NCBI RefSeq assembly: GCF_029961765.1
Contig: NZ_CP124681.1
Coordinates: 3,348,001 to 3,412,000 of the forward strand
Reading direction: 5' to 3'
Origin: Nocardioides sp. QY071
GTDB lineage: Bacteria > Actinomycetota > Actinomycetes > Propionibacteriales > Nocardioidaceae
DNA length: 64,000 nt
Shown one piece after another: positions 24,716-35,614 of this stretch (its first letter is position 1; the number at the start of each line of letters is the position of its first letter). Position numbers and translations under genes: made by a program. The notes below the pieces were generated by a model. The model did no database searches and was not told the DNA's origin. It worked only from the letters and a program-made list of their open reading frames with translations.

Positions 24716-25702
24716 GTGACCACAGCACCGCCCCGTCCCCTCACCGAGGAGGACATCGCCGACTTCCGCTCCCTGCATGAGCAGCTCGGCGATGCCGTCG
24801 AGATCGCCGTGCACGGCAAGCGGGCGGTCATCGACCTGGTGCTCGTCGCGACCTTCGCCGAGGGACACGTGCTGCTCGAGGACGTCCCCGGCACGGGCAA
24901 GACGACCCTCGCGCGCGCCGTCGCGCACGCCCTCGGCGGCCAGGTCAGCCGGATCCAGTTCACGCCCGACCTGCTGCCCAGCGACGTCACCGGTACCACC
25001 GTGTTCGACCCGCGCGACGGCCAGATCCGCTTCCGCCGCGGCCCGGTGTTCACCCACGTGCTGCTCGCCGACGAGATCAACCGGGCGGCCGCGAAGACCC
25101 AGTCCGCGCTGCTCGAGGTGATGCAGGAGCACACCGTCACGGTCGACGGCACCCCGCACGACGTACCGAGCCCGTTCGTGGTCATCGCCACCCAGAACCC
25201 GCTCGACCAGGACGGCACCTACCGCCTGCCCGAGGCGCAGCTCGACCGGTTCCTGGTGCGTACGGCGATCGGCTACCCGGGTGCGGAGCACGAGATCGAG
25301 GTGTTGCGGCCCGGGAGCAGCGCCGGGCGGGTCGAGGACGTCAAGCCGGTCACCACGCCCGACCGGGTCGCGGCGATGTCCGCCCAGCTGCGCCATCTCC
25401 ACGTGGCGGAGCCGATCCTGCGCTACGTGCGGGCGATCGGGGTCGCGCTGCGCGAGGACGAGCGGGTCCGGATCGGTGCCAGCACCCGCGGACTGCGTGC
25501 GCTGGTCCGCTGCCTGCAGGTGCACGCCGCTGCCCGCGGCCGCCACTACGTCGTGCCCGCCGACGTGCAACGGCTCGCCGAGCCGGTGCTCGCGCACCGC
25601 GTCGTGCTGGCCCGCGACGCGCTGCTGGCCGGGCACACCTCGGCGTCGATCGTGCAGGACGTGCTCGACACCGTCCCGGCACCGCGCCCCGACGACGCCT
25701 GA
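24716..25702 (+). CDS. MoxR-family AAA+ ATPase
   Basis: A 328-residue MoxR ATPase. It has Walker A EDVPGTGKTTLAR, Walker B LLADEINRAAAKTQSALLEVMQE, sensor 1 VIATQNPLDQDGTYRLPEAQ, and the C-terminal lid with RIGASTRGLRALVRC. MoxR proteins act as chaperones maturing or inserting partner complexes and are almost always paired with DUF58 (VWA-like) and transglutaminase-like genes, as here. It starts 52 bp after the FN3 gene at a GTG preceded by GGAAGCGAG. It is probably a cytosolic assembly factor for the membrane proteins of this locus. Confidence 0.93.
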   Translation: MTTAPPRPLTEEDIADFRSLHEQLGDAVEIAVHGKRAVIDLVLVATFAEGHVLLEDVPGTGKTTLARAVAHALGGQVSRIQFTPDLLPSDVTGTTVFDPRDGQIRFRRGPVFTHVLLADEINRAAAKTQSALLEVMQEHTVTVDGTPHDVPSPFVVIATQNPLDQDGTYRLPEAQLDRFLVRTAIGYPGAEHEIEVLRPGSSAGRVEDVKPVTTPDRVAAMSAQLRHLHVAEPILRYVRAIGVALREDERVRIGASTRGLRALVRCLQVHAAARGRHYVVPADVQRLAEPVLAHRVVLARDALLAGHTSASIVQDVLDTVPAPRPDDA

Positions 25703-25719
25703 GCCTGGCCCACCGACCG

Positions 25720-26904
25720 ATGGCGACGCTGTGGCGGACACTCACCGGGCGCGGACGCGGTACCGCCGCGCTCGGCCTGGTCCTGCTCGGCGCCGGGCTG
25801 GGCTGCCGCTACCCGGTGGTGGCGGTCCTCGGCGCGCTGCTCCTCGGCCTCGTCGCCGCCGAGCTCGCCAGCGTGCTGGGACGTACGACGGTGACCACCA
25901 CCCGGGAGGTGAGCCCGCGGGTCGTCGTGCGCCACGGCGAGTGCCGGGCCCGGCTCCACATCGACGGCGCCCGGCGCCGCGCCCTGGTGCGGGTCGACGC
26001 CGTGGACCTGGTCGACGGTGAGCCGGTGGTCGTGAACCTGCCCGATGCGGGCTCCTCGCCGGAGGCGCGACGCACGACCACGACCCTCGACTACCCGGTC
26101 CCCACCCGGCGCCGCGGCCTGGTCGCCGTCGGTCCGGTCCGGGTGCGTGCGGTCGGGCTGACCGGGATGGCGGCCCACACGGCCGGCACCGGCAGCGTCG
26201 ACCACGTCCGGGTGCTCCCCCGCCGGGTCCCGGTGACCACGTTGCCGGCCGGGCACCGTCGCGCGGTGACGGGCGGCGACGACAGCACCGAGCTGGGCGG
26301 CACCGACCTGGTCGGCCTGCACGAGTACACGATCGGCGACGACCTGCGCCGACTGCACTGGGCGACCAGCGCCCGCACCGGCACCCTGATGGTGCGCGAG
26401 GACGCCGAGCCGTCCGAGCCGCACGTGTGCGTGGTCCTCGACGACCGCGCCGCGAGCTATCCCGGGTCCGGGCCGGGCGAGCCGTTCGAGGACGCGGTGG
26501 AGCTGGCGGCGGCCCTGTGCCGGCTCACCATCGAGGCCGGGCACCCGCTCCGGTTCCAGGTCGCCAGCCGCCGGGTCTCGGTGACGGTGCCGGGCTCCGC
26601 GACCCGCCACCCACGGCCCGAGGGGCAGGAGCTGGAGCTGCTGTTCGCGGAGATCGACACGACCGCCGACGACCTGCGGGTCGACATCGAGCACGCCGAC
26701 CTCGACCTCGCCGTCGTCGTGACCGGCGCCGGGGCCGACCTGGCCGAGCTGTCGCTCGCGCTGGGCGGCGCCCCCACCCGCATCGTCGCCGCCGTCGACC
26801 CTGCCCCGGTCGTCGCGGTGGAGCAGTACGGCGGCCTGCTGGTCGTGCGCAGCACCGACTCCACCGGCCTGGCGGCCGCCTGGGACCGGGTGGCGGCCCG
26901 ATGA
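25720..26904 (+). CDS. DUF58 domain membrane protein
   Basis: 394 residues. Two N-terminal hydrophobic segments (AALGLVLLGAGLGC and PVVAVLGALLLGLVAAELAS) precede a DUF58 domain with the signature GLHEYTIGDDLRRLHWATS near residue 200 and a downstream VWA-like region (CVVLDDRAASYP, EDAVELAAALCRL). The MoxR-DUF58-TgpA trio is a recognised module, in which MoxR may remodel the DUF58 protein. The ATG start is 18 bp after moxR. The stop overlaps the next start (ATGA at 26901-26904), showing translational coupling. Confidence 0.88.
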   Translation: MATLWRTLTGRGRGTAALGLVLLGAGLGCRYPVVAVLGALLLGLVAAELASVLGRTTVTTTREVSPRVVVRHGECRARLHIDGARRRALVRVDAVDLVDGEPVVVNLPDAGSSPEARRTTTTLDYPVPTRRRGLVAVGPVRVRAVGLTGMAAHTAGTGSVDHVRVLPRRVPVTTLPAGHRRAVTGGDDSTELGGTDLVGLHEYTIGDDLRRLHWATSARTGTLMVREDAEPSEPHVCVVLDDRAASYPGSGPGEPFEDAVELAAALCRLTIEAGHPLRFQVASRRVSVTVPGSATRHPRPEGQELELLFAEIDTTADDLRVDIEHADLDLAVVVTGAGADLAELSLALGGAPTRIVAAVDPAPVVAVEQYGGLLVVRSTDSTGLAAAWDRVAAR

Positions 26905-28988
26905 CCGGTCCGCGCGGCTTCCGCACCCCCCTCGTCGAGGGCGTGCTGCCCGTGGTGCTGCTGGTGCTGGGCACGCTCACCCTCGCCACCGCCTGGCAGG
27001 GGGTCCTCGCCTTCACTCTTCTCGCCCTCGCGGCGGTGCTTCCGTACGCATTGCTGCGCGCGGTGGTCGGCGTCGGGGTGTCGCGGTGGGCCGCCGCGAC
27101 GGTCCTCGTGCTCCTCATGCTGCTGGCGGCCTACGTGCTCACCGCGGGCGCCGACCTGTCGTTCCGCGAGATGCTGCGCGACCTGGTGCCGCGGCTGCTG
27201 ACCTCGCCGCGCCCCTACGCCCTGCGCGGCGACCTGCTCGTCGGGCCGATGCTGCTGACCGGCCTGGTCTCCCTGCTGGTCGGGCTGCGCGCCCGCAGCC
27301 GGCTCCGCGTCGAGCCGCTGGTCGGTGCCGCGGTGCTCTACCTCGCCGGCCTGCTCCTCACCGGCGGGACGGCCGACCGGTGGGGGCTCGTGGCCGCCGC
27401 GCTGCTGGTCACCGCGGTGCTCGGCTGGACCGTGGTCGACGACCAAGGCGAGCCGGTCCGCCCCCGGGTCCGGGTCGGTGCCCCGTTGGCCGCGCTCGGC
27501 GTGGTCGCGCTCGCCGCCTCGGCCCTGGTCGCCGTCGACGACCCGTTCGAGCCGCGCGACCTGGTCGCCCCGCCGATCGTCGAGGTCGCGGCCAGCAACC
27601 CACTCACCCAGCTCGGCGCCTGGGCGGCCCATCCCGACGAGTCGCTGCTGCAGGTGCGCGGCGACCGGGTGCCGCTGCGGCTGGTCGTCCTCGACGACTA
27701 CGACGGCACGCAGTGGACCGCCGCCACCCGCTACCAGCCGTTCGACACGGGCGGCACGACACCGTTGCCGCGCGGCCGGGTCGAGCGCTCCGCCTCGCAG
27801 CAGGTGCGCATCACCGGCCTGCGGGGTCCGTGGCTCCCCACGCCCGGACAGCCCTCGACGGTCAGCGACCCCGCGATCCTCGTCGACGTACCCACGGGAA
27901 CGCTCGCGCGGCCCGAGGGCCACGACGCGAAGGAGTACGCCGTCACCGGGAGCATCGACGCCCCCGACGAGGCCGTCCTGGTCGCGGCCGCGGTGCCCCA
28001 GGACGCTGCCGCGCTACGCTACACGCGGCTGCCTCCGCTGCCCGCGGGGATCCGGCAGTACTGCAGCCAGATCGCCGGCACCGCCAGCACGCCCTACCAG
28101 CTGGCCCTGACCATCGAGGACACCATCCGCACCGGCAGCCGGCTGTCGTACGACGCGATCTCGGGCTCGGCGCTGTGGCGCCTCGACGCGTTCCTGGTCG
28201 GCCGTGAGGGGCGCAGCGGTGCTCGCGAAGGCACCTCGGAGCAGTTCGCCAGCGCGTTCGCGGTCGTCGCCCGCTGTCTGGGCCTGCCGTCCCGGGTCGT
28301 GGTCGGCTTCCGCCCGGGCACCGACCAGCCCGACGGCTCGCGGCTGGTCACCGGCAAGGACGCGTTCGCGTGGCCCGAGGTCTACTTCGAGGGCCACGGC
28401 TGGCTGCCGTTCTCCCCGCTGCCCGACGACGACACGTTCAGCCACGACCCGCCGCCGCAGCCGGTCGAGACCAAGGAGCGCCGTCCCGAGGACGACCCGA
28501 CGCCGCCGGCCGACGCGCCCAAGGGGCCGAAGGACGCCGCGCCCAACCCGGACCACACCGACCCCGCCGTCAGTGCCGGCTCGCCCTGGTTGCTGGGGAC
28601 GCTGGGTGGCGTCGTCCTCGCCGTCCCTCTCCTGCTGCTGGTCGCCCGGCGGGTCCGCTCCGCGCGGCACCGTCGGCGCGGCGCGATCGGCGCATGGACC
28701 GAGGTGACCGATGCGCTGCGGCTCTCCGGGATCCGCCCGCCGGCGGGTCAGCCCGCCAGCGAGATCGCCCACGACGTCGACACCCGGCTCGGCACGACCA
28801 CGACGCGGGTCGTGGCGCGCGCCGCGGAGCGGGCCGCCTACGCGCCGGTCCCGGCCGGCGACGCCCGCAAGGAGGTCCCGGCGGAGGTCCCGGCAGCGGT
28901 GCGGGAGGTGCGCCGCGCCGTACGACGGGTCCGGCCGCGGTGGCGGCGCTGGTGGTGGCACCTGGATCCGAGGGTCTGGCGCCGCTGA
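26901..28988 (+). CDS. TgpA-like transglutaminase-fold membrane protein lacking the catalytic triad
   Basis: 695 residues. About five or six N-terminal membrane helices (PVVLLVLGTLTLATAW onward) are followed by a periplasmic-side region and a transglutaminase-like core at ~410-510. One more helix sits at ~565 (LLGTLGGVVLAVPLLLLVA), then a basic C-terminal tail. In the core the expected GxCxQFA reads GTSEQFASAF (S446 for Cys), DAHAW reads DAFAWPEVYF (F489 for His), and WxPFDP reads WLPFSP (S505 for Asp). All three catalytic residues are lost while surrounding residues are kept, so a binding or scaffold role is more likely than catalysis. It overlaps the DUF58 gene by 4 bp. Confidence 0.88.
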   Translation: MTGPRGFRTPLVEGVLPVVLLVLGTLTLATAWQGVLAFTLLALAAVLPYALLRAVVGVGVSRWAAATVLVLLMLLAAYVLTAGADLSFREMLRDLVPRLLTSPRPYALRGDLLVGPMLLTGLVSLLVGLRARSRLRVEPLVGAAVLYLAGLLLTGGTADRWGLVAAALLVTAVLGWTVVDDQGEPVRPRVRVGAPLAALGVVALAASALVAVDDPFEPRDLVAPPIVEVAASNPLTQLGAWAAHPDESLLQVRGDRVPLRLVVLDDYDGTQWTAATRYQPFDTGGTTPLPRGRVERSASQQVRITGLRGPWLPTPGQPSTVSDPAILVDVPTGTLARPEGHDAKEYAVTGSIDAPDEAVLVAAAVPQDAAALRYTRLPPLPAGIRQYCSQIAGTASTPYQLALTIEDTIRTGSRLSYDAISGSALWRLDAFLVGREGRSGAREGTSEQFASAFAVVARCLGLPSRVVVGFRPGTDQPDGSRLVTGKDAFAWPEVYFEGHGWLPFSPLPDDDTFSHDPPPQPVETKERRPEDDPTPPADAPKGPKDAAPNPDHTDPAVSAGSPWLLGTLGGVVLAVPLLLLVARRVRSARHRRRGAIGAWTEVTDALRLSGIRPPAGQPASEIAHDVDTRLGTTTTRVVARAAERAAYAPVPAGDARKEVPAEVPAAVREVRRAVRRVRPRWRRWWWHLDPRVWRR

Positions 28989-29012
28989 TCACTTCGCCGG
29001 AGTCGGGTCTGG

Positions 29013-30635
29013 TCAGGACTCGCGGTCGACGCAGCGGCGGTTGGAGACGCCGAAGTCGCCGTCGACCAGGTGCACCGTGAGGAAGTAGCAGCTGCGCCCC
29101 GCCGGGAGCGCGTGCACCGTCTCGCCCCGGGTGCTGCCCGCGGGGAAGGTCGCGACCAGGTCCGCGTCCGGCGCGACCTGGTGGAGCACGAAGGTGCCCT
29201 CCCCCTTGCTGGGGTCGGTCCAGGCCAGGTCGAGACCCGAAGCGCCCTCGGCATCGAGACGGGTCAGCACGACCGCGAGCTCGGGGTTCGGGTCACCGCT
29301 GAACGTCGGCACCGAGGTCGGCGAGGTCGACAGGGACGGGATGTCGGCGCCGGTCGGGGCGGGCGTGTCCTTCGGCGTGGTCTCCGGGTCGTCGTTGCGC
29401 AGGATCGCGCCGCCCACGCCGAGGGCCAGGCCCACGACCAGGGCGATGCCGCCGAGCACGAGTGCGGTGCGACGCTGCGAGGGTCCCCGCGTGTCCCCGG
29501 CACCGGCGGGCGCGGGCGCCTCCGGACCGGACGGGGGTGCGCCCGTGGCGTCCTGGTCGGGTCGCCCCACCCCCGTGGGGGCGTCGTCGCGCTCGACCGG
29601 GGCGTGCGCGGCGACCGAGAGCGCGACGGGCGGCGACGACGGTACCGCGGCAGGCACGGCGGGCGCGGAAGGAGCGGGCGCGGGCGTCGCGGAGCGGGGT
29701 GCGGTCGGCGTGCGGTCGGGCTCGGCCGGCGCTCCGGGCGCCACGGTCGCGGTCGTCGCCCGGGGTGCCCAAGCCGAGCTGCGCAGGCCCGCGAGGGCGT
29801 CGCGCAGCGCCTCGGCGGACGACCACCGCTCGGCGACGTCCTTGGCCAGGCAGCGGTCGATGATCGGCGCGATCCGCTCGGAGCCCGGTGTGGTGAGCGG
29901 GCGGTAGGGCTCGGTGCGGGCGCGGCGCAGGTAGGCCAGCGCGGAGTCCTCGTCGACGTCGTCGCTCGCGAACGGCGGCCGCCCGTCGAGCAGCGTGTAG
30001 AGCGTGGAGCCGAGCGACCAGATGTCGTCGGCGGCGGTCGGCGGGTGCCCGTCGAGGATCTGCGGCGCCGCGTGCCGGTAGGTGAAGTGCTCGGCGGAGT
30101 CGGTGTGCTCGGAGCCGGCCAGCCGGGCGATGCCGAAGTCGGTGAGCACCCACGACGTCGGCAGCACGAGCACGTTCTGCGGCTTCACGTCGCGGTGCAG
30201 GACGCCCCGGGCGTGGGCGAAGGCCAGTGCGTCGGCGAGCACCTCGCCGATCCGGCCCACCTCCTCGGCCGGCAGCGGACCGTGGGACACGAGCCGGTCG
30301 TGCAAGGTGCCGCCCTCGGCAAGGTCCATCACGATCGCGGGCCGGCCCGAGGCGGTGGTGCCGGTCGCGAGGATCGTGACGATGTTGGGGTGCTGGCGGC
30401 CGAGGTCGACGCTGATCTGGACCTCGCGGGCGAACCGGGCGAACCGCTTCTCGTCGTCGACGAGCAGCACCTTGATCGCGACGTCACGGCCCAGCGCGGC
30501 CTCGCGGGCCCGATAGACCACGGAGTCGCCGCCCCGGCCGATCGCGACCAGGCCGGTGTAGCCGTCCAGCGCCTCCACCGGGTCGGCGGGATGGTCCGGC
30601 GGTCGCCAGGCGCTGTCCGAGATGTCGTCGCTCAT
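29013..30635 (-). CDS. Transmembrane Ser/Thr protein kinase (PknB-like)
   Basis: 540 residues. The kinase domain is at ~26-285, with Gly loop IGRGGDSVVYRA, ATP Lys K55 (VAIKVL), HRDVKPQN (catalytic D149) and DFG 166-168, and the activation loop EHFTYRHAAPQIL (APQ in place of APE). A Pro/Ala-rich juxtamembrane linker follows, then one membrane helix at ~391-412 and a 128-residue external domain with beta-strand pattern and two Cys. It probably senses an external cue and could phosphorylate FHA partners of the type VII-like locus. The start overlaps the stop of DUF2550 (ATGA), tying it to the ATP synthase transcript. It converges on the TgpA-like gene. Confidence 0.93.
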   Translation of the reverse strand: MSDDISDSAWRPPDHPADPVEALDGYTGLVAIGRGGDSVVYRAREAALGRDVAIKVLLVDDEKRFARFAREVQISVDLGRQHPNIVTILATGTTASGRPAIVMDLAEGGTLHDRLVSHGPLPAEEVGRIGEVLADALAFAHARGVLHRDVKPQNVLVLPTSWVLTDFGIARLAGSEHTDSAEHFTYRHAAPQILDGHPPTAADDIWSLGSTLYTLLDGRPPFASDDVDEDSALAYLRRARTEPYRPLTTPGSERIAPIIDRCLAKDVAERWSSAEALRDALAGLRSSAWAPRATTATVAPGAPAEPDRTPTAPRSATPAPAPSAPAVPAAVPSSPPVALSVAAHAPVERDDAPTGVGRPDQDATGAPPSGPEAPAPAGAGDTRGPSQRRTALVLGGIALVVGLALGVGGAILRNDDPETTPKDTPAPTGADIPSLSTSPTSVPTFSGDPNPELAVVLTRLDAEGASGLDLAWTDPSKGEGTFVLHQVAPDADLVATFPAGSTRGETVHALPAGRSCYFLTVHLVDGDFGVSNRRCVDRES

Positions 30636-31081
30636 GACCGGGCGCGGTTCCAGTCCGTGCCGGGCGGCATCGCCTCGAGCCAGGACTGGAACCCGGTCAG
30701 CGACGAGACGCTCATCGCGAGCTCGACCTCGCCCTGCGACGAGTGGCAGCGGATGACGAGGTGGTCGGGGTACAGCGAGGCCTGCTCGGTGCCGACCGGC
30801 TCGCGGCGTCCGTCGTACTCGAGCTCGTCACGGCGCCAGGCCCGCTTCGGTCGCGGCGAGAGGGTGAAGATGCGGAACCACTCCAGGGTCTCCCCCGAGT
30901 AGCGCCCGAGGCCGAGGACCCAGCCCCGCCCGGACGTCCCGGTCCGCAGCCGGTGGCTCAACTCGAAGGTGCCACCGTGCCGGGAGAGCGTACGGCGCCG
31001 GACGATGAGTCCGGCGCCGTACAGCACACACAGGAGCAGGAGCGCGCCACAGATGTCGAGCAGCCACTCCCACCATGCCAT
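30632..31081 (-). CDS. DUF2550 family membrane protein
   Basis: A 149-residue protein typical of the gene immediately downstream of atpC in Actinobacteria. One N-terminal membrane helix (LLDICGALLLLCVLYGAGLIV) is followed by a cytosolic domain with FELSHRL, GWVLGLGRYSGETLEWFRIF, and SLYPDHLVIRC ending near SLTGFQSWLEAMPPG. The function is unknown. It lies 18 bp after atpC and overlaps the kinase start by 4 bp. Confidence 0.88.
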   Translation of the reverse strand: MAWWEWLLDICGALLLLCVLYGAGLIVRRRTLSRHGGTFELSHRLRTGTSGRGWVLGLGRYSGETLEWFRIFTLSPRPKRAWRRDELEYDGRREPVGTEQASLYPDHLVIRCHSSQGEVELAMSVSSLTGFQSWLEAMPPGTDWNRARS

Positions 31082-31099
31082 CTGCGTATCAGTGACCTT

Positions 31100-31507
31100 C
31101 TACGAGACCTTCTCCGCGGCGCGGATCCGCGCCTCGGCGTGACGGACGCGCTGCTCCGCCTCGTTGCTCGAGTCGAGCAGCCGCTTGGCCTCCTCGAGGT
31201 CGATGCGCGCCTGGGACACCTCGATGTCCTCGGCCAGCTCGACCCGCTCGGCCAGGATCGACACGCGGTCGTTGGCCACCGACAGGAAGCCACCGTCCAC
31301 GGCGACGACCACGAGCTGGTTGGAGTTCGCGACCTGGATCTCCACCACCGAGGCGGAGAGCAGCGACAGCGTGGGCGCGTGGCCGCGCAGCACGCCGATG
31401 TCTCCGTCGAGCGTGCGCGCAATGATCATCGCCGCGTCACCGGACCACACGGTCCGGTCCGCAGCGACGAGCTCGACGTGCAGGTGCTCGACCGTCGTGT
31501 CAGCCAT
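31100..31507 (-). CDS. atpC: ATP synthase F1 subunit epsilon
   Basis: 135 residues. The N-terminal beta-sandwich (LHVELVAADRTVWSGDAAMI, DGDIGVLRGHAPTLSLL) and C-terminal helical hairpin (RIDLEEAKRLLDSS) match the F1 epsilon subunit, which couples the rotor and can inhibit ATP hydrolysis. The ATG at 31507 is 2 bp after the atpD stop; longer frames run into atpD. Confidence 0.95.
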   Translation of the reverse strand: MADTTVEHLHVELVAADRTVWSGDAAMIIARTLDGDIGVLRGHAPTLSLLSASVVEIQVANSNQLVVVAVDGGFLSVANDRVSILAERVELAEDIEVSQARIDLEEAKRLLDSSNEAEQRVRHAEARIRAAEKVS

Positions 31508-31509
31508 GA

Positions 31510-32967
<1,458 letters not shown>

Positions 32968-32996
32968 TTACTCCGTTTGGTGTTTTCTCTGGTGGG

Positions 32997-33911
32997 TCAG
33001 TCGTTCGCAGCCTGGGCGTCGGCGAGCGCGTTCACGCCACCGACGATCTCGCTGATCTCCTGGGTGATGCCCGCCTGGCGCGCCTGGTTGGCGATCCGGG
33101 TGAGCTTCTTGATCAGCTCCTCGGCGTTGTCGGTCGCCGACTTCATCGCCTTCTGGCGGGCGGCGAGCTCGGAGGCCGCCGCCTGCAGGAGAGCGTAGAA
33201 GATCCGGCTCTGGACGTACTGCGGCAGCAGTCCGTCGAGCACCTGGGCCGCCGACGGCTCGAACTCGTAGAGCGGCAGCAGCTCGTCGGCCTCGGGGGCC
33301 TCCTCGCCCTCGACGACCTCGAGCGGCAGCAGCCGGATCGCGGTCGGCTCCTGGGTGAGCATCGAGCGGAACCGGGTGTAGACCACGTGGACCTCGTCCA
33401 CGTCGCCGTCCTCGCCCTGCTCCTTGAGGAAGGCCTCGATCAGCGCCGCGCCGATCTCAGCCGCCTTGTCGTAGGTCGGCTGGTCGGAGAAGCCGGTCCA
33501 GGCCTGGATGTAGGGACGACCGCGGAACTTGAAGTACGCCTCGGCCTTGCGTCCGGCGAGGTAGAAGTCGAGCTCCTTGCCCTCGGACCGGAGACGCTCG
33601 GCGAGCCGCTCGGTCTCCTTGATGACGCTCGAGGAGTAGGCCCCCGCGAGACCACGGTCGCTGGTGATGACCAGGACCGCCGCGCGCTTCGGGTTCTCCT
33701 CCTCCCGCGTCAGCGGGTGGTCGACGTTCGAGAACGTCGCCACCGCGGACACGGCACGGGTCAGCTCCCGGGCGTACGGCGCTGCCGCCTGCGCCCGCTG
33801 CTGCGCCTTGATGATCCGGGACGCAGCGATGAGCTCCATGGCGCGCGTGATCTTCTTCATCGACTCCGTCGACTTGATCCGCGCGCGGTACTCACGCAGC
33901 GATACGGCCAT
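32997..33911 (-). CDS. atpG: ATP synthase F1 subunit gamma
   Basis: 304 residues; the rotor shaft of F1. The N-terminal helix [27 protein letters not shown] and C-terminal helix [30 protein letters not shown] are diagnostic. A charged insert ([15 protein letters not shown]) is typical of actinobacterial gamma subunits. Three bp separate it from atpA. Confidence 0.97.
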   Translation of the reverse strand: MAVSLREYRARIKSTESMKKITRAMELIAASRIIKAQQRAQAAAPYARELTRAVSAVATFSNVDHPLTREEENPKRAAVLVITSDRGLAGAYSSSVIKETERLAERLRSEGKELDFYLAGRKAEAYFKFRGRPYIQAWTGFSDQPTYDKAAEIGAALIEAFLKEQGEDGDVDEVHVVYTRFRSMLTQEPTAIRLLPLEVVEGEEAPEADELLPLYEFEPSAAQVLDGLLPQYVQSRIFYALLQAAASELAARQKAMKSATDNAEELIKKLTRIANQARQAGITQEISEIVGGVNALADAQAAND

Positions 33912-33914
33912 GCG

Positions 33915-35552
33915 TCAGCCCCGCTTCTGCTTGACGATCTGCTCCTGCTCGAGCTCGTCGTCGGCGAGCGCCTCGGCCTCGGGCTCGTGCCCGACCTTGA
34001 TGCTGCCGCCCTCGGAGGTCTCGAACTGGGTCAGGAAGGAGTCGTACGCCGCCGCGAGGCCGTCCTCGTCCTCGAACTTCTGCGTCTCGCGGATGGCGGC
34101 CAGGATGCCGTCGTGCGAGCGGTGCAGGTAGTCGAGGAACTCGCGCTCGAAGCGCAGCACGTCGCCGGTGTCGACGACGTCGAGGCGACCCGAGGTGCCG
34201 AGCCACAGCGAGACGGTCATGTCGGCCAGCGGGTACGGCGAGTAGGCCGGCTGCTTGAGCAGCGCCATCAGCCGCTGGCCGCGGGCCAGCTGCTGCTTCG
34301 ACGCGGCGTCGAGGTCCGAGGCGAACATCGCGAAGGCCTCCATCGCGCGGTACTGCGCGAGGTCGACCTTGAGCGAGCCGGTGACGGCCTTCATCGCCTT
34401 GGTCATCGCCGCGCCGCCGACGCGGGAGACCGAGATGCCGACGTCGATGGCCGGGCGCTGGTTGGCCGCGAACAGGTCCGACTGCAGGAAGATCTGGCCG
34501 TCGGTGATCGAGATGACGTTGGTCGGGATGAACGCCGAGACGTCGTTGGCCTTGGTCTCGATGATCGGCAGGCCGGTCATCGAGCCCGCGCCGAGCTCGT
34601 CGGACAGCTTCGCGCAGCGCTCCAGCAGGCGGGAGTGCAGGTAGAAGACGTCACCCGGGTAGGCCTCACGGCCCGGCGGGCGGCGCAGCAGGAGCGACAC
34701 GGCGCGGTAGGCCTCGGCCTGCTTGGTCAGGTCGTCGAAGACGATGAGGACGTGCTTGCCGTCGTACATCCAGTGCTGGCCGATGGCCGAGCCGGTGTAG
34801 GGGGCGAGGTACTTGAAGCCCGCGCTGTCCGAGGCCGGCGAGGCGACGATCGTGGTGTACTCCAGCGCGCCGGCCTCCTCGAGGGCACCACGCACGGCGG
34901 CGATGGTCGAGCCCTTCTGGCCGATGGCGACGTAGATGCAGCGGACCTGCTTGGTCGGGTCGCCCGACTCCCAGTTCTGCTTCTGGTTGATGATCGTGTC
35001 GATCGCGATGGTGGTCTTGCCCGTCGAGCGGTCGCCGATGATCAGCTGGCGCTGGCCACGGCCGATCGGGGTCATCGAGTCGATGGCCTTGATGCCGGTG
35101 GCGAGCGGCTCGTGGACCGACTTGCGGGCCATCACGCCGGGAGCCTGGAGCTCGAGGGCGCGACGACCCTCGGTGGTGATCTCGCCGAGGCCGTCGATCG
35201 GCTTGCCGAGCGGGTCGACCACGCGGCCGAGGTAGCCCTCGCCCACGGGGACCGAGAGGATCTCGCCGGTGCGGCGGACCGTCTGGCCCTCCTCGATCTT
35301 GTCGAAGTCACCGAGGATGACGACACCGATCTCGCGGTCCTCGAGGTTCAGCGCGAGGCCGAGCGTGCCGTCCTCGAACTCGAGGAGCTCGTTCGCCATC
35401 GCCGACGGGAGGCCCGACACGCGGGCGATGCCGTCCGCGGCGGAGGCGACGGTGCCGACCTCTTCCTTGCTCGCGGCCGCGGGCTGGAAGTCGGCGACAT
35501 ACTTGGCGAGGGCGTCGCGGATCTCGTCCGGACGGATGGAGAGTTCCGTCAT
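33915..35552 (-). CDS. atpA: ATP synthase F1 subunit alpha
   Basis: 545 residues; the non-catalytic nucleotide-binding subunit. P-loop GDRSTGKT at 173-180, the region [14 protein letters not shown], the proline-rich loop [20 protein letters not shown], and the actinobacterial-type C-terminal acidic extension ([16 protein letters not shown]), which in mycobacteria restrains ATP hydrolysis (family knowledge). Confidence 0.98.
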   Translation of the reverse strand: MTELSIRPDEIRDALAKYVADFQPAAASKEEVGTVASAADGIARVSGLPSAMANELLEFEDGTLGLALNLEDREIGVVILGDFDKIEEGQTVRRTGEILSVPVGEGYLGRVVDPLGKPIDGLGEITTEGRRALELQAPGVMARKSVHEPLATGIKAIDSMTPIGRGQRQLIIGDRSTGKTTIAIDTIINQKQNWESGDPTKQVRCIYVAIGQKGSTIAAVRGALEEAGALEYTTIVASPASDSAGFKYLAPYTGSAIGQHWMYDGKHVLIVFDDLTKQAEAYRAVSLLLRRPPGREAYPGDVFYLHSRLLERCAKLSDELGAGSMTGLPIIETKANDVSAFIPTNVISITDGQIFLQSDLFAANQRPAIDVGISVSRVGGAAMTKAMKAVTGSLKVDLAQYRAMEAFAMFASDLDAASKQQLARGQRLMALLKQPAYSPYPLADMTVSLWLGTSGRLDVVDTGDVLRFEREFLDYLHRSHDGILAAIRETQKFEDEDGLAAAYDSFLTQFETSEGGSIKVGHEPEAEALADDELEQEQIVKQKRG

Positions 35553-35614
35553 CTCTGGTGCCTTCTCTCTTGTCTACAGCTGTGAAGTCGTGGGTGGTAC
35601 GGCGATCGGCGGGG

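Noticed and set aside
21857..25741. A 1294-codon open frame on the minus strand opposite the ATPase, FN3 and MoxR genes
   Set aside because: Its composition is the Arg/Gly/Val-rich shadow typical of high-GC antisense frames. The plus-strand genes there have clear domains.
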